A DNA stretch of 64,000 nucleotides from Piezodorus guildinii (GCA_023052935.1 CM041292.1:149162939-149226938), one strand, 5' to 3'; counted from the first letter of the stretch, positions 43,770 to 54,490 are shown. Notes: generated by a model from the sequence alone, not told the origin. Program-made: numbers and translations.

Positions 43770-43966
43770 TGTTACGAAAAAGACCTTTAGATTAGAAAAT
43801 TAGGTTTTGATCATCTTAATTATAGTTAACAGAAACGATAACGTTTTACACACTTTAGCAAGTTATTGTAACACATTATTTAACTAATGGACAGGTTATA
43901 ATATAATTATAAGGCTATAATAATGATAATGAGTAGGTTATTGTAACACATGATGATATTATTACA
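43770..43966 (-). repeat. Gypsy-type 3' LTR (197 bp)
   Basis: Begins TGTAATAATATC and ends TTTTTCGTAACA on the - strand (TG...CA). It aligns end to end with 51395-51588. The motif TTATTGTAACACAT occurs twice in it. Confidence 0.88.
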
Positions 43967-43980
43967 TTCTTCCTCCCTTC
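43967..43980 (-). promoter_or_regulatory. Polypurine tract of the gypsy-type element
   Basis: GAAGGGAGGAAGAA on the - strand directly abuts the 3' LTR, the position of the plus-strand primer. Confidence 0.8.
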
Positions 43981-44274
43981 AGAGACTTAACACATATAGT
44001 CCTTTAACGGGGTTGGCCTTTGACGTTCCCTTGTTGAACGACGCACAGTTCTTGGTTGATCGGAGCTGTTATCTGAAGATGGTGGTTGGAGGGCCATGAG
44101 TTAGTCTGAAGAGGTTTCTGGTTCCTCGTGATTGCAAGCATCTACTAATTCTTCATTTGTTTGTCCTTGTGTTGGCAGTTCAATTGGTGCGTAATTTTCT
44201 TCTGATTCCATTCTCGAAGGTATGTCCAATGCAGAATCACCATATAGTGCCAGTTTGCTTTAAGGATACTGTCC

Positions 44275-44890
44275 TCACACGACCATCTTCCATTGGGGAA
44301 TAACATCTAAAAGATGTACCTCCTCCACCAGGGGATCATACTTGCTAAGCCTGACTTGTTTATTCATTATAACTTTAGATGAAGGTACAAGCCAAGACGG
44401 TAAAGAGCAGCCGTTGGTAGACCTGCGACAATGTTTGAAAAATCTTTCGTGATGTGTTTCGTTGGTTGCTGTACATAGCATGGAACGAATAGAATGTTGA
44501 GAGTCTGGAAGCACAGACTCCCAATAAGATGAATCAAGGTTCTTTTGTTTAAGTGCGAGGGAAATCGTTCGCCAGATTGTTCCGTTCTCGCGTTCTATCT
44601 GACCATTTCCTGTCGGATTGTATGGCGAGGACATGGAAGTTGCAACACCACGTGAATGTAGAAAGTTCTGTAGTTCCCGATAAATAAAAGATGTTCCTCT
44701 GTCAGTATGAATATAAGAGGGGGTTCCGAATATCGAGAATAAATCAACAAGGCTGTCGAAGAATTTATGTCAGGGCAAGCAAGAATAAGCGAATGGAAAA
44801 CGAGAAAGCTCATCAATGATCAAGAGGTACTTGTTATTAGTTTTCGAGGGTAAAGGGCCTTTAAAATCCATACTAATCCTTTCAAAAGGA
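44275..44890 (-). pseudogene. Gypsy-type integrase
   Basis: The catalytic D, D, E residues are readable on the - strand in shifting frames: ISMDFKGPLPS (about 44880), PSYIHTDRGTSFIYREL (about 44715) and MSSPYNPTGNGQIERENG (44634 down). An early stop sits in the Pro-rich segment, and a frameshift near 44640 separates the second and third residues. The C-terminus (LLDVIPQWKMVV) ends at 44275. It would have inserted the cDNA; it is inactive now. Confidence 0.8.
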
Positions 44891-45493
44891 TTTGCAGCCT
44901 TGATGAGTGTAGAATTATAGAGTCTTATAGAATCTTGGCTTGATGGAATTGTATGTGGGACAAGATGCGATCATTTTCCGGATCTGTTCCACTGAAAATG
45001 GTTGATTGTGAGTTTGTACCCAGTGAAACCTGGGTGGTTACACAAGGATGACACAAATTACAATGCAGTGAATACAGTTTGTCAGGTTGAATAGAGCTAC
45101 ATACTCTTGAAAACACATCTGCAACAAGATTTTCTTTTCCAGGTCTATAGTATAGATATCATTATTGTAACATGATAATTCAAGCCGCCATCTCTGAATT
45201 TTCTCATTTTTAATTTTATTCTGATGGTTCGAATCCAACATAAAAGATACTGAGCGTTGATCAGTAATAATAGTGAAGTAGGGTCCCAATAGAAAATGTC
45301 TCCATTTCTTCAATGAGCATACTAAAGCATAAGTATCTTTCTCTACAGCTGAATACCGCCGTTCACTGTTGGTTAGTTTTTGAGAGAAGAATGCCACAGG
45401 ACGGCCGGATTGGGAGAGTACTGCTAAAATGGAAAAATCGGAGGCATAAGTTTCGATGAAAAATGTACCTTTCTCGCCTATTGTATTCAACAT
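44891..45493 (-). pseudogene. Gypsy-type RNase H and connection
   Basis: From 45493: FFIETYASDFSILAVLSQSG, GRPVAFFSQKLTNSERRYS, AVEKDTYALVCSLKKWRHFL and FTIITDQRSVSFML match the gypsy RNase H (usual TDASDxGxGAVL, SxxLxxxExxYxxxEKExLA, TDHxxL). The first catalytic Asp is changed: the segment reads TYASD where TDASD is expected. The frame decays after about 45130. Confidence 0.8.
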
Positions 45494-46227
45494 TCACTGA
45501 GATATTTCTTTTTTATGGAGCTCGAACTCCGATATTCGTTCGGGAGATAAGGGAAAGGTTTTGCTATCAAGTAGGTGTCGAACCTTTTCTGAATAATTTG
45601 GAACCCATCTTGAGTAGTGAGCAAATAGAGCAATTGTTCTTAGTAGTTCCTTTGAATTACTTGTAGGAGGCAGGCTACGTAGAGGTTCCAAACGCTCTGG
45701 GTCAGGTGCAATGGTTTGATTTTCAATTTTATACCCAAGAAGCGTAATAGACGATTGGAAGAATTTACTTTTTTCATGGTTTATTGTAAAACCGTATTTA
45801 TGAACTGCGTCCATGAATCGTTTAAGGTTGACATCATGTTCTTCCTTGTATATTCCGGAAACTCACGTTATCGAGGTATGCATATATCTTTTTTAATTTT
45901 TCCTTGGAAATAACGTCATCCATAACCCGTTGAAAACAAGGAACCCCATCTGTTAGGCCAAATGCTAGCCGTCGGAATTGATAAAGGCGGCCACAGGCTT
46001 CGAATGCAGAATAAGTACGATCTTTCTCACTCAGGAGTATCTGATGGTAAGCGCTTTTAAAATCAATGGTTCTGAAATAGGAATTATTTGATATCCTGGC
46101 AACAGTTTGTTCTATATTTTGTTCTATTAATTGTTTGTGAAAAGTCGATTACCATTCTTTTGTTATTGCTCTCGCTTTTCACTACAAAGGCTAGGACGCT
46201 CCATGGAGACCTACTCACTTCTCTGGT
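45494..46227 (-). pseudogene. Gypsy-type reverse transcriptase
   Basis: On the - strand: FVVKSESNNKRMVIDFSQTI, then after a shift FRTIDFKSAYHQILLSEKD, AFEACGRLYQFRRLAFGLTD and KIYAYLDNVSF, where the active-site box reads YLDN instead of YLDD. The open frame 45814-45494 carries YGFTINHEKSKFFQSSI and LLGYKIENQTIAPDPERL. It starts right at the LINE C target site (46228), lacking the N-terminal part. Confidence 0.82.
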
Positions 46228-46238
46228 CCATTAACATT
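46228..46238. repeat. Target-site duplication of LINE C, left copy
   Basis: CCATTAACATT, repeated at 51001-51011; the final T is shared with the T-run, so the duplication is 10-11 bp. Confidence 0.88.
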
Positions 46239-46719
46239 TTTTTTTTTTTATTATTATTTTTATTGAGATATATTACAATTTGTTACAAAATGAACAATAA
46301 TAATATTGATAAGAGACCACATTCATACTATATATACAGAAAATAATAATAATGGTCAAATTACATAAAATAGAACATAAATAAATTCATATATATACAA
46401 TAAAATAATAATAATAAATAAAAAACAAAACAAATCGAAACAAAAACCTATTATTGAGATAAATAAAAAGTTGGCAAATAAATAAACATCTTACACACAA
46501 TCATAACTATATACAATGTATACAATTGCTAAAGGGACCCCAGCAAGCGCTTTTCCCTCCACTTGTGGAGGAAAAAGCGGAACCCAAGAGATCCCAGCGC
46601 CTCTATCTCAGCCGCATCACTGGTCTGAGCCAGTGGAGGCTGAGTTAGGGCGCTGTAGCCACAAACATACCGTACATGAGTGGAGGATCTGACCATTGTC
46701 AGAACTCCAGTTTAAATGT
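46239..46719 (-). other. 3' UTR and A-rich tail of LINE C
   Basis: GC-richer part (46520-46719), then A/AT-rich simple sequence (46239-46510) and the terminal A-run. No coding. Confidence 0.6.
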
Positions 46720-49380
46720 TTACAATAGGTCTCGTGGCCACTGCCGTTTCAATCTTCGAGGAGGATTGTAGGGATGGGTGGTGCTGGATAGGGATTGCGC
46801 TAGAGGGTTAGGATGATGACTAAGGTTCTGATGAAATTTGGAAAATTTGGATGGTACCAGGTCTAGAACAAACGGAATATTAAGGTCATGGTGTAGGGTA
46901 CAGTTGGTAACGTAATAAGGAGCATTAACTATTGTTCGGAGGACTTTGGATTGGAAGGATTGGATGCGTTTGATGTTAGAATGTTTAGCTGTTCCCCACA
47001 GTTCAAGTCCGTAGGTCCATATAGGTTTCAGTACTGTCTTGTATATTAGTAATTTGTTGTCAACTGTAAGATGAGATTTTCTGTTTAGTAGTCTGTATAA
47101 CTGGCCGAATCTGCGGTTGAGTTCTTTTCTTTTTAGTCTTGTATGTGGGTTCCACGTCAGTCTTTTGTCTAGTAAAAAGCCGAGATACCGGACTGTGTCT
47201 GAGGAAGGAAGCGGTATGGAATTGAAATTAACCGTTGGACAGGATTTGCGTCGAAGGGTGAATGTGACGTGAGTGCATTTGCTTTCGTTCACCTTAATGC
47301 GCCAATCATTGTACCAGTCTTCGACAAGGGAAAGGTGCTTTTGGAGATTTAGCGATGCTGCTTCAGGATCGGAATTGGATGATAAAATGGCTGTGTCATC
47401 AGCAAATGTTGCCAGAAAGGTATTGGGATCGGAAGGGATATCGGCGGTGAAGAGGATGTAGAGGACGGGTCCTAAGACGCTGCCTTGAGGAACACCGGCC
47501 TCAACAGTATATTGTTCGGAAAATTCGGAACCACAGCGAACTCGGAAGGAGCGGTTGGATAAATAGGATCGGAGGATTAGGTATAAGGATTGAGGTAAAT
47601 GGGTTTTGAGCTTAAAGAGCAGTCCCGGGTGCCACACCCGGTCAAAAGCTTGAGCTATGTCCAGAAAGGCACCCGAACAATACTCCTTGCACTCAAGGGC
47701 GGAGGAAATGTGGTCTACAACTCGGAGTCCTTGCTGAACCGTGGAATGTTGAGGACGGAATCCAAACTGGTGTGAAGGAAAATTGTGAAATTTGGCTAGG
47801 ATTCGTTTTAATAGGAGTTTTTCGAAGATTTTGGAGAGGATCGGAAGAAGGCTAATAGGTCTGTAGGATGACGTACAGTTGGATGGTTTGCCTGGTTTTA
47901 GGAAAAGGATGATAGTCGAGTGTTTCCACAACAGAGGGAAATAGGTAGTGCGTAGGATACAGTTATAGATATATGTAAGGAATGTAATAGCTTTAGGTGG
48001 AAGTTGTCTTAGGATTTGAGGAGTAAGGAGATCGTATCCAGGGGATTTACGGAGAGGAAGCTTTTGAAGCAGATATTTGACCTCAGAGGGATTGATTGCT
48101 TTAGGTGGTAAGGAAATTGGTATCGGTGACGTAAGGAACTCTTCAACTATTGCGGTATGGGTTGGATTGAGATCAGAATGAGGAGTGAATACCTTGGAAA
48201 GGTGTAGTGCAAATTCCTGGGCCCTATCTTTGTCAGAAGCAGCCCAGGAATTATCACTACGCCGGAGAGGATGGGATATCAGGGGGGATTTTAGAATTCT
48301 CTTCGTGACATTCCACAAGGAATTGTCACGAGTCGAGAGAGAGGAGAGGTAGGTATTGTAGGATTGGGATCGGAAGATCGCCAACTCCCGCTTTAATTTT
48401 CTACAAAAAAAGTTATAGGAGCGGCGATCTTCTGGGTGGCGGGTACGTTGCCATAATGTTCTGGCTCGGCGTTTGCTGTTGATGAGGTCTGTCAGGTAAA
48501 TGGCTTTTATAAGGAATTATTTGGGAGAGGAGGCAGTCCAGGCGGCTTGTTGAATAGCGGTTGTAAAGGAATATACGGCGTCGTCAAGGTCATTTGGGGT
48601 TTTGAGAATCACTCTGAGGTCAATATCATTAGTGAGGATTTCGCGGAAGAGGTTCCAGTTGACAGGGCCTCTAATGAATGACGGTGGGATAGGTTTAGGA
48701 ATAGGTGTTATGGATACATTTAGAATCAATGGACTATGATCAGAGGATAGTTCATCAAGGCGAGCTATGGAAAAATTAAGAGAGCCTAATCCGCTGTGGA
48801 TGAAGAAGTCGAGGATGTCAGGATTAGGGTTAGGATCTGTTGGCCAGTAGGTAGGAGAATCGGAAGGTAGGAGATGAAAGCGTCGGGAGTTGAGTGCAGA
48901 CTGCAATGTCCGTCCACGAGAATTGGTGGTTCTAGAACCCCACTGTTGGTTCTTAGCGTTTAAGTCTGCACCCAAAATGAAGTGATTGCCCAAGTAGTTG
49001 AGAAAGGATTCAAATTGGGTAGAGGAAATGGGATGTTTAGGAGGGCAGTATGCTGATGCGATGATAAGCGGAAAGGAAAAGGTTTTGATAACAATGGAAG
49101 TTGTTTGTAGGTAATCGTGGGCGGAAATTGGGTGTAAGTGATGGGTGAGGGATCGGCGGACTATGACAGCAGTACCGGCATGGGCTTTGCCGTCTGGATG
49201 GTCTGTCCGGTATGTCGTATATCCTGGTATTTTAAAGTACTGTTTAGTGGTGAGTCTAGTTTCAGTAATGAGTGCAACATCAATGTTTTTGTCTTGCAGT
49301 AAGGCTGTAAGTTCGTCAGTGTGAGTTCTAACACCATTCGCATTCCAAAGGAGAATGGATAAGGAATTAGGTGAGGTCAT
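46720..49380 (-). pseudogene. Jockey LINE C ORF2, endonuclease plus reverse transcriptase, one nonsense codon
   Basis: 887 codons in one frame from ATG 49380, which directly follows the ORF1 stop (TAA then ATG). The only break is TAA at 48517-48519 (codon 288). Endonuclease: ILLWNANGVRTHTDEL, ALITETRLTTK, HAGTAVIVRRSLTH, LGADLNAKNQQWGSRTTNS, SSDHSPLIL; the usual GD is AD here. Reverse transcriptase: SYRPISLLPILSKIFEKL, GAFLDIAQAFDRVWH, AGVPQGSVLGPVLY and active site ATFADDTAIL. The C-terminus is PPRRLKRQWPRDLL. The stop falls between the endonuclease and the reverse transcriptase. Confidence 0.9.
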
Positions 49381-50685
49381 TTATGGTTTTTTTAAGGCAG
49401 GAATGAGATTTGATACGAGATTCGTAAGGAGTGATATAAGGGGCATAACAAGGGATTTAATTTCGGAGATAAAGGATGTCATCAAACTGGTAAGGTCTGT
49501 GGCATTTGAAGGAGGAGGGATATGAGAGGTTTGTGGTTGATTAGGATTTTTAGGATTGGTTACATTTTGAGGAAGAGGTATATGTGGAATGGATTGAGGT
49601 ACATTCTGTAGTTCCGGCAGGGCCACGGCTTCAGTACTTTGATTCCCACCTCCAAGTAGATGGGCAAATGATACATTGGCATCAATAAGTTTTGAGGGTT
49701 CTCTTCTGTTTCTTACTTGTCTTGCTGTTTCATCCGGTACTTGAGGTTTTTGAAACCTGGTCCTCAGTTCCTTATAAATTTGGCATCCTTTATAGTTGGC
49801 TGGGTGGTCCTTGAGGCAATGAGCACATACAGCTGGTGTTGATTTTGGTTTTGTACACTCCACAGACTTGTGCTGTTCACTGCATTTCACGCATCGAGGT
49901 ATGTGATGACAATAACTTTTAGTATGACCATATGCTTGACAGTTATGGCACTGAACTATCTCCTTCTTTATGTAAGGTTTTTCAACTCTTACGCTGGTAT
50001 AGTACAATCTATTGAGGTCATAGATTTGTTCAACTCCTTCCGATGGCTCCAAGTCCACGAAAAAGAGAGGTAGTGGAATTTTGTCCTTTAGGACATTAGT
50101 GACTTGCCGCACTTTATAGCCTATCTCCGTTAATTCTTCTTTAATAGCTTCAACTGGTGTCGAGGGGTGTAAGTTTCTGATTACAACCCTTAAAGCTCTC
50201 TCTTTGCGTAGCTGGTAGGTATGGAAATCCGCTTTGGTATCAGTTAGATATTTCACTATTTTTCTATATGTCTCGGCAGTAGTAGGAGATATTTTGGTGT
50301 CATTAATTCTACTCATACAGTAGTAGCTGGTAGAATCGGTAATTTTGTTCAATTGTGTACACAACAACTGGAAATTTTTAATATTTTTGACAAATATTGG
50401 AGGGGGTCGTGGTTCACTAGGTATAGGAGCAGATTCCATGTTTTCTTTTTCGTTATGTAAAATCTGAAAAGGATTTGGGGTGAAAAACGGTGATTCGTCA
50501 GTCATCCCTTGTGACGATGTGCCAGGTTGTGGTTCAGATTCTGCATTAGTACCCGAAGGGGTTGTTTGTAATCTTTTATTAGTATCACGGCGAGGTCTTT
50601 GTTTCGTAGGAGACGGGATTGAACCACTAGATCTAGATCTTTTAGTTGAAGCTTTGGAGGACATTACTTGATGATAATATCGCAT
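49381..50685 (-). CDS. Jockey LINE C ORF1, gag-like nucleocapsid protein
   Basis: 434 intact codons from ATG 50685 (a second ATG lies seven codons on, MSSKAST). The start is Ser/Thr/Lys-rich (KRSRSSGSIPSPTKQRPRR). The central part, DFHTYQLRKERALRVVIRNL to LPLFFVDLEPSEG, precedes three zinc knuckles: CHNCQAYGHTKSYC, CVKCSEQHKSVEC and CAHCLKDHPANYKGC. The tail is Pro/Asn/Gln-rich and ends with the hydrophobic PLISLLTNLVSNLIPALKKP, as in LINE B. It binds element RNA. It abuts ORF2 with no gap. Confidence 0.9.
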   Translation of the reverse strand: MRYYHQVMSSKASTKRSRSSGSIPSPTKQRPRRDTNKRLQTTPSGTNAESEPQPGTSSQGMTDESPFFTPNPFQILHNEKENMESAPIPSEPRPPPIFVKNIKNFQLLCTQLNKITDSTSYYCMSRINDTKISPTTAETYRKIVKYLTDTKADFHTYQLRKERALRVVIRNLHPSTPVEAIKEELTEIGYKVRQVTNVLKDKIPLPLFFVDLEPSEGVEQIYDLNRLYYTSVRVEKPYIKKEIVQCHNCQAYGHTKSYCHHIPRCVKCSEQHKSVECTKPKSTPAVCAHCLKDHPANYKGCQIYKELRTRFQKPQVPDETARQVRNRREPSKLIDANVSFAHLLGGGNQSTEAVALPELQNVPQSIPHIPLPQNVTNPKNPNQPQTSHIPPPSNATDLTSLMTSFISEIKSLVMPLISLLTNLVSNLIPALKKP

Positions 50686-51000
50686 TTCATGTAAGGAAAA
50701 TAATTAAACAATAACCAGATGTTGGGGGAAAAAATAATAACTTAAGAAAAGTTAAGCAAGACCAGCCTTGCCTAGCTATTGGCAATCAGCTGATATGAAG
50801 AGGTGACTCAGCATTCACTTTACGGTGCAAATTGTAGCCCAACTTACCGTTGTTTGCTCCAATATTTACTGTTGTTGTTATCCTGAAGCCTGGTGATGTT
50901 TTCAAGACTGTTCTGAAGTGATATCCAACTGAAAAAGCAAGAAAACCAAGAGCCGACTTGAAAGATGACCGCTATACTCATGCGCATGCGCAGAACTCTG
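50686..51000 (-). promoter_or_regulatory. 5' UTR and internal promoter region of LINE C
   Basis: 315 nt upstream of ORF1, more GC-rich at its very start. Because LINE transcripts must start at the element's first base, promoter elements are expected within it. Confidence 0.5.
50981..50992. promoter_or_regulatory. NRF-1/Ewg-type palindrome near the LINE C start
   Basis: TGCGCATGCGCA is a perfect match to the NRF-1 family consensus (YGCGCAYGCGCR). On the - strand it covers positions +9 to +20 of the element. Confidence 0.5.
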
Positions 51001-51011
51001 CCATTAACATT
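51001..51011. repeat. Target-site duplication of LINE C, right copy
   Basis: CCATTAACATT, identical to 46228-46238. Confidence 0.88.
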
Positions 51012-51368
51012 AGTTCACAATTCTTACTTAAGAGCTGTAAGGAAGACCTGATGATATTCGTCGATAGATTCTTCTGGAGCTTGTTTCCTATAGACTAGTT
51101 TATGTCATGCAAAAAACCTCTTTGGTTGGTTTAACGTATATCGATGTTAATAAATCGATTGCTGTGGCAAAGGTTTCGATTTCTGATATGATTTGGAAAA
51201 CAGATGGGGGGGGGGGGGATACATGATTAATAAGAAGTTTTAACTTACCACCATCGTCGATTTTATGAAAAGAACTAGCGAAGTTTTCAACCAATATTTC
51301 CACTCCTGTGTAGCTGTTGGCGAGTAAGAATCAACATCAAATTTGTCTGGTTTCAAAAATCGGTCCAT
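51012..51368 (-). pseudogene. Gypsy-type gag, N-terminal part
   Basis: From ATG 51368: MDRFLKPDKFDVDSYSP, TQEWKYWLKT, then a frameshift to EILVENFASSFHKIDDGGK and VFQIISEIETFATAIDLL, then YVKPTKEVFC and, shifted again, YRKQAPEESIDEYHQVF. This matches the start of gypsy gags in which a Trp-rich segment precedes 'LxxRKQxPGESLxEF'. A G run (51209-51218) lies within. It is cut by LINE C at 51011. Confidence 0.72.
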
Positions 51369-51394
51369 GTTTTAATTAATTAAGATGAATAAAT

Positions 51395-51588
51395 TGTTAT
51401 GAAAAAGACCTTTAGATTAGAAAATTAGGCTTTATTCGTCTAAATTATAATTAACATAAGCGAGAACACTTTACACACTTAAGTAGATTATTGTAACACA
51501 TTATTAAACTAATAGACAGGTTATAATATTAATATAAGGTTATAATAATGATAATGAGCAGGTTATTGTAACACATGATATTATTACA
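51395..51588 (-). repeat. Gypsy-type 5' LTR (194 bp)
   Basis: Begins TGTAATAATATC and ends TTTTTCATAACA on the - strand. The spacer to the gag ATG is only 26 nt and almost pure A/T, with no tRNA-like primer site. Confidence 0.88.
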
Positions 51589-51950
51589 TTGTGTACCTGG
51601 GAAAGGTGTTTTTGGACCCATATGAAGCAGTCACACTTCAGCTCAGTCTGAAAGTTGCTGTAGCCATGTTAGAAAAAAATAATACGTCTTCAGTTTCCTC
51701 TAACATTAGAATACCAATGAACCGAAATGGAAAATCAGCCAAAAAATAGTCACGGAACACCTCAACCCTATCCAAAACAAGTTACGCTAAAGTTACCGCT
51801 ACCGAAAGATTTTCCGAACGGGAAAAGAACTTAAAAACCTATGCTTGAAATTATTGTCAGCTATACATTTTCTTAGAGCCGAAGATCACCTGAAGATCTA
51901 AGCGAGCTCCCTTCATCATTACTAATAAAGCATGACAGTGTTCCTTACCG
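51589..51950 (+). pseudogene. I-type LINE ORF1 fragment
   Basis: The last part reads RSPEDLSELPSSLLIKHD and SVPYR in one frame (about 51881-51950), matching 28480-28400 on the - strand. Upstream, AVTLQLSLKVAVAMLEKN and IRIPMNRNGKSAKK are open in pieces. It stops where the A-tail (T-run on this strand) of LINE B copy 2 begins, so that element inserted here. Confidence 0.6.
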
Positions 51951-52019
51951 ATTTTTTTTTTTTTTTTTTTTCAGTGAGGACATTGATTGTCACTTGTTTT
52001 ATTTTTGTTTTATTAGTTG

Positions 52020-53520
52020 TTATGTCAGGAAGATTAAGGCTTTCGTTGGAAGAAGTCGTACAATTTTAGGTGTGATTAGGCCAAAACCAGGAGCATTTCT
52101 GTAAGGTAAGTTTTTAATGCAAAATTTTACGTCCGAAGTTGTAATAGGTGGAGGAGGTACAGAAAGAGGAAGAGTAGAAGTGAGAATTTGTTGGATGTCT
52201 GAGCAGTTCTGTTGGTCTAGCAAGTCATCATGAGGATGAAATTACATCTTTAAGATGTACCGCAAATAGATCTGCCTCTTCTTTATCGCTTCTAGCCCAT
52301 GTGTTGTCAGGTTTATGAAGAGGGTTTTTGTATGGTGATAATGTAGTACCTTTCGTGTTTGTTGCCAGAGTATTGTTACTAATGTTGTATAAGTTTTCTC
52401 AGTCTGTTAGTAAGCTAGTTAAGTTGAAGGTTGTCACTAGGATAGTGAGACCATTTGCATTGGTTCAGAGAACGTCGTTTTTCGACCATTAGTGACCGTA
52501 TTCAGGGGAAGGAGAGGAGGGGGGGAGGTTAATACTGTTTGTTGTGGTCTGTATCAGGTCTATGTGCTGACTGCCAGGCAGCATTTTGTATAGTCTTAGT
52601 AAGTGTTTCTATAGCATTGTCGATATCTTCTTTAGTCTTTAAGCTAATATTGAGGTTAATTATATTGTTTATTGTTCTAAGAAATTCACTAATTATCATT
52701 CGTCCAGGAGTTAACGTAGGCATGTGGGTCGTAGATAAGATTTGTCTAGAAAGAGAAAGAATAAATGCAGAGTGGTGAGATGAAAGGTCATTACCAATAG
52801 AGATGTGATGGTGTAGAGTATTGAGGCTAGAAGTGATAAAGAAGTCCAGTTTTTCTTTCTTTCAGTCAGTGTGATGAAAATGAATGGTTATAATTTCACT
52901 TGTTTAATTTAACATATGTTTAGTTTGTTCTGAAAATGTTTTAAATGTTTACTACTGTTGTGGTTTATAGTCAATAAAAGCCTAATATCTGGGTTTATAT
53001 GTATTTATTATTAGTATAAATACAACAGTCAGTAAGTCGGTTCTGATGGTAGAATTAAGTCACAGGTTCAGACAAGTATTAAGAAGAGCATTTCCTCTGG
53101 AGTTCTGTGCCCTATTGCCAAGCGTTAGGCGTTAAAGTCCTCCCCACATAAAAATTTAGATCCTAAAGCTATAAATACGTCAGTAAGTATATCTTTAGAA
53201 ATTCTCTGTCTCGGAGGACAATAAGCACTGGCAATAGAGATTCTTGAGTGATCCATTTCAACTGAGATTGCTGATAATTTAATTTCAGGTAAGGCTGTCA
53301 TTTGCAGAGGGTAGTGTTACAATGTTCGTTTCACGGCTACCACTGAAACACCACGGGCAGCTTAGCTAGGATGATCAGTATACTACATACCACTGTATAT
53401 AAAATAGTGTGGTCCTCGTAAAGTGAGTTTCGGTTAGCAGTGCTATGTCTATGTCATGTTCATGCAAGTATATGCCAAGTCCGTTTCTTCAGTGTAGAGC
53501 GCTATTAGCATTCCAAAGGA
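52020..53520 (-). pseudogene. Jockey LINE B copy 2, ORF2 fragment
   Basis: Starts near 53560-53520 with LLLWNANSALH-like sequence, then HEHDIDIALLTETHFTRT near 53460-53410 and endonuclease pieces. Further down, NIKDIDNAIETLTKTIQN (52660-52600) and DNTWARSDKEEADLFA (52290 region) are readable. LLDQQNCSDIQQILTSTLPL and DVKFCIKNLPYRNAPGFG (52220-52090) follow, just before the reverse transcriptase domain, most of which is absent. Many stops. Confidence 0.72.
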
Positions 53521-53526
53521 GGAGTT

Positions 53527-54480
53527 TTAGATAATGTTGAGTAATATAATTAAGGACTGACATTTTGGAATAAATTTATCAACAAGCGTAATGATCAGAG
53601 TTATGAGGGGATTTATCATAGATTTAATCTTGAGTGCTAGATAAATCTGAGATGAAGGCATGAATTGTGGTTGTGTGTGATGAAGTGTTGAAAAGGGAGG
53701 TGACATATTCATTGATTGAGGTTGTATGTTGCGGGGCAGTGTATTGAGATACTGCATATTGTGGTTTAGTGCGTTGAGGAGTCGTGTATTGAGGTGTTAC
53801 GAATTGAGGACGTGAATATTGATGTCTTACGAATTGAGGTTTTGTGTTTTGAAAAATGTGAGATCGTGATGTACAGTTGTATGTGGGGTTATTACATACC
53901 GTCAGACGTTCTTCTGTTTCAAGAGGAGGGTAAGTCGGTCTCCCGCCTCTAAAGGCAGGGAGGGCTTCAGTTACTTCTCGTCTCCAAGCGTCCTGTCTTC
54001 GCACGCTGAGTCTTCTCTGTAATTCGATGGGTACGGAGCACCCTCTGTAGTACGCTGGTTGAGAACCTCCGCACAACGCACAGACTCGTGGCTTCTGGCA
54101 TCAATCACTGGGATGGTCTTGACCACACTTCACACATCTTGGTTTGTGGTGGCAAAAGGCCCTGGTATGTTCGTATTGTTGGCACCTCATGCATTGAAAA
54201 ATGTCCCTTTTTTTATGAGATTCCTCGATTTTAACTTTAGTATATGCTAGGTTTGTAATCTTGAAGACATCGGCATTGTTTATATTCGATGTCGACAAAG
54301 AAGAGTGAACGAGGTTCTTTAGATCTAGGACGTAAAACGTTTTTCATAAGACGAACGTTTAATCCGTGTCTCTATTCCTAATTACGAATCGATAGGGTTT
54401 ATCTTCTTTCGGTTGGTAAGTGTGGAAACTATAACCTTTATTCTCAAGATATCGTATACAAGCTCTATAGGCATCACTAT
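53527..54480 (-). pseudogene. Jockey LINE B copy 2, ORF1 fragment
   Basis: From 54470: RYLENKGYSFHTYQPKED and RFVIRN, then FKITNLAYTKVKIEES and knuckles CMRCQQYEHTRAFC, CVKCGQDHPSD and CALCGGSQPAYYRGC-like sequence. Next come a PQYTTPQRTKPQYAV repeat region and the hydrophobic MINPLITLIITLVDKFIP end. Broken by stops and frameshifts. Confidence 0.78.
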
Positions 54481-54490
54481 TTGTTGTCTA

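Larger units (their letters stand above)
46239..51000 (-). mobile_element. Jockey-type LINE C, full length, 4.76 kb
   Basis: On the - strand from 51000: 5' UTR with an NRF-1-like palindrome, ORF1 (50685-49381), ORF2 (49380-46720, one nonsense codon), a 470-nt 3' UTR, and an A-rich tail next to the target duplication. Length, intact 5' end and clean duplication show a full-length insertion into the gypsy-type element. It is related to LINEs A and B in protein layout but clearly a different subfamily. Confidence 0.9.
43770..51588 (-). mobile_element. Gypsy-type LTR retrotransposon, internally deleted, split by jockey LINE C
   Basis: Two same-orientation LTRs (43770-43966, 51395-51588), a polypurine tract beside the 3' LTR, a gag start beside the 5' LTR, and pol pieces in the order RT, RNase H, integrase on the - strand. 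Once the LINE and one target duplication are removed, about 3.05 kb remains. In that joined state gag runs directly into the reverse transcriptase, so protease and much of gag were gone before the LINE arrived. Flanking 5-mers TAGTG and TTGTG may be a decayed target duplication. The LTRs differ at roughly one tenth of positions by eye, so it is old. Confidence 0.85.
51951..54490 (-). mobile_element. Jockey-type LINE B, copy 2, truncated
   Basis: On the - strand: ORF1 part (54480-53527), ORF2 part (about 53520-52020), short tail and an A-run (51971-51952). The 5' end is missing, and the reverse transcriptase is cut shortly after the LPTKALIFLT segment, so the palm and thumb are deleted ahead of the A-run. 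It is of the same family as 7205-16460 and lacks the 134-bp insertion seen there. Confidence 0.8.
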
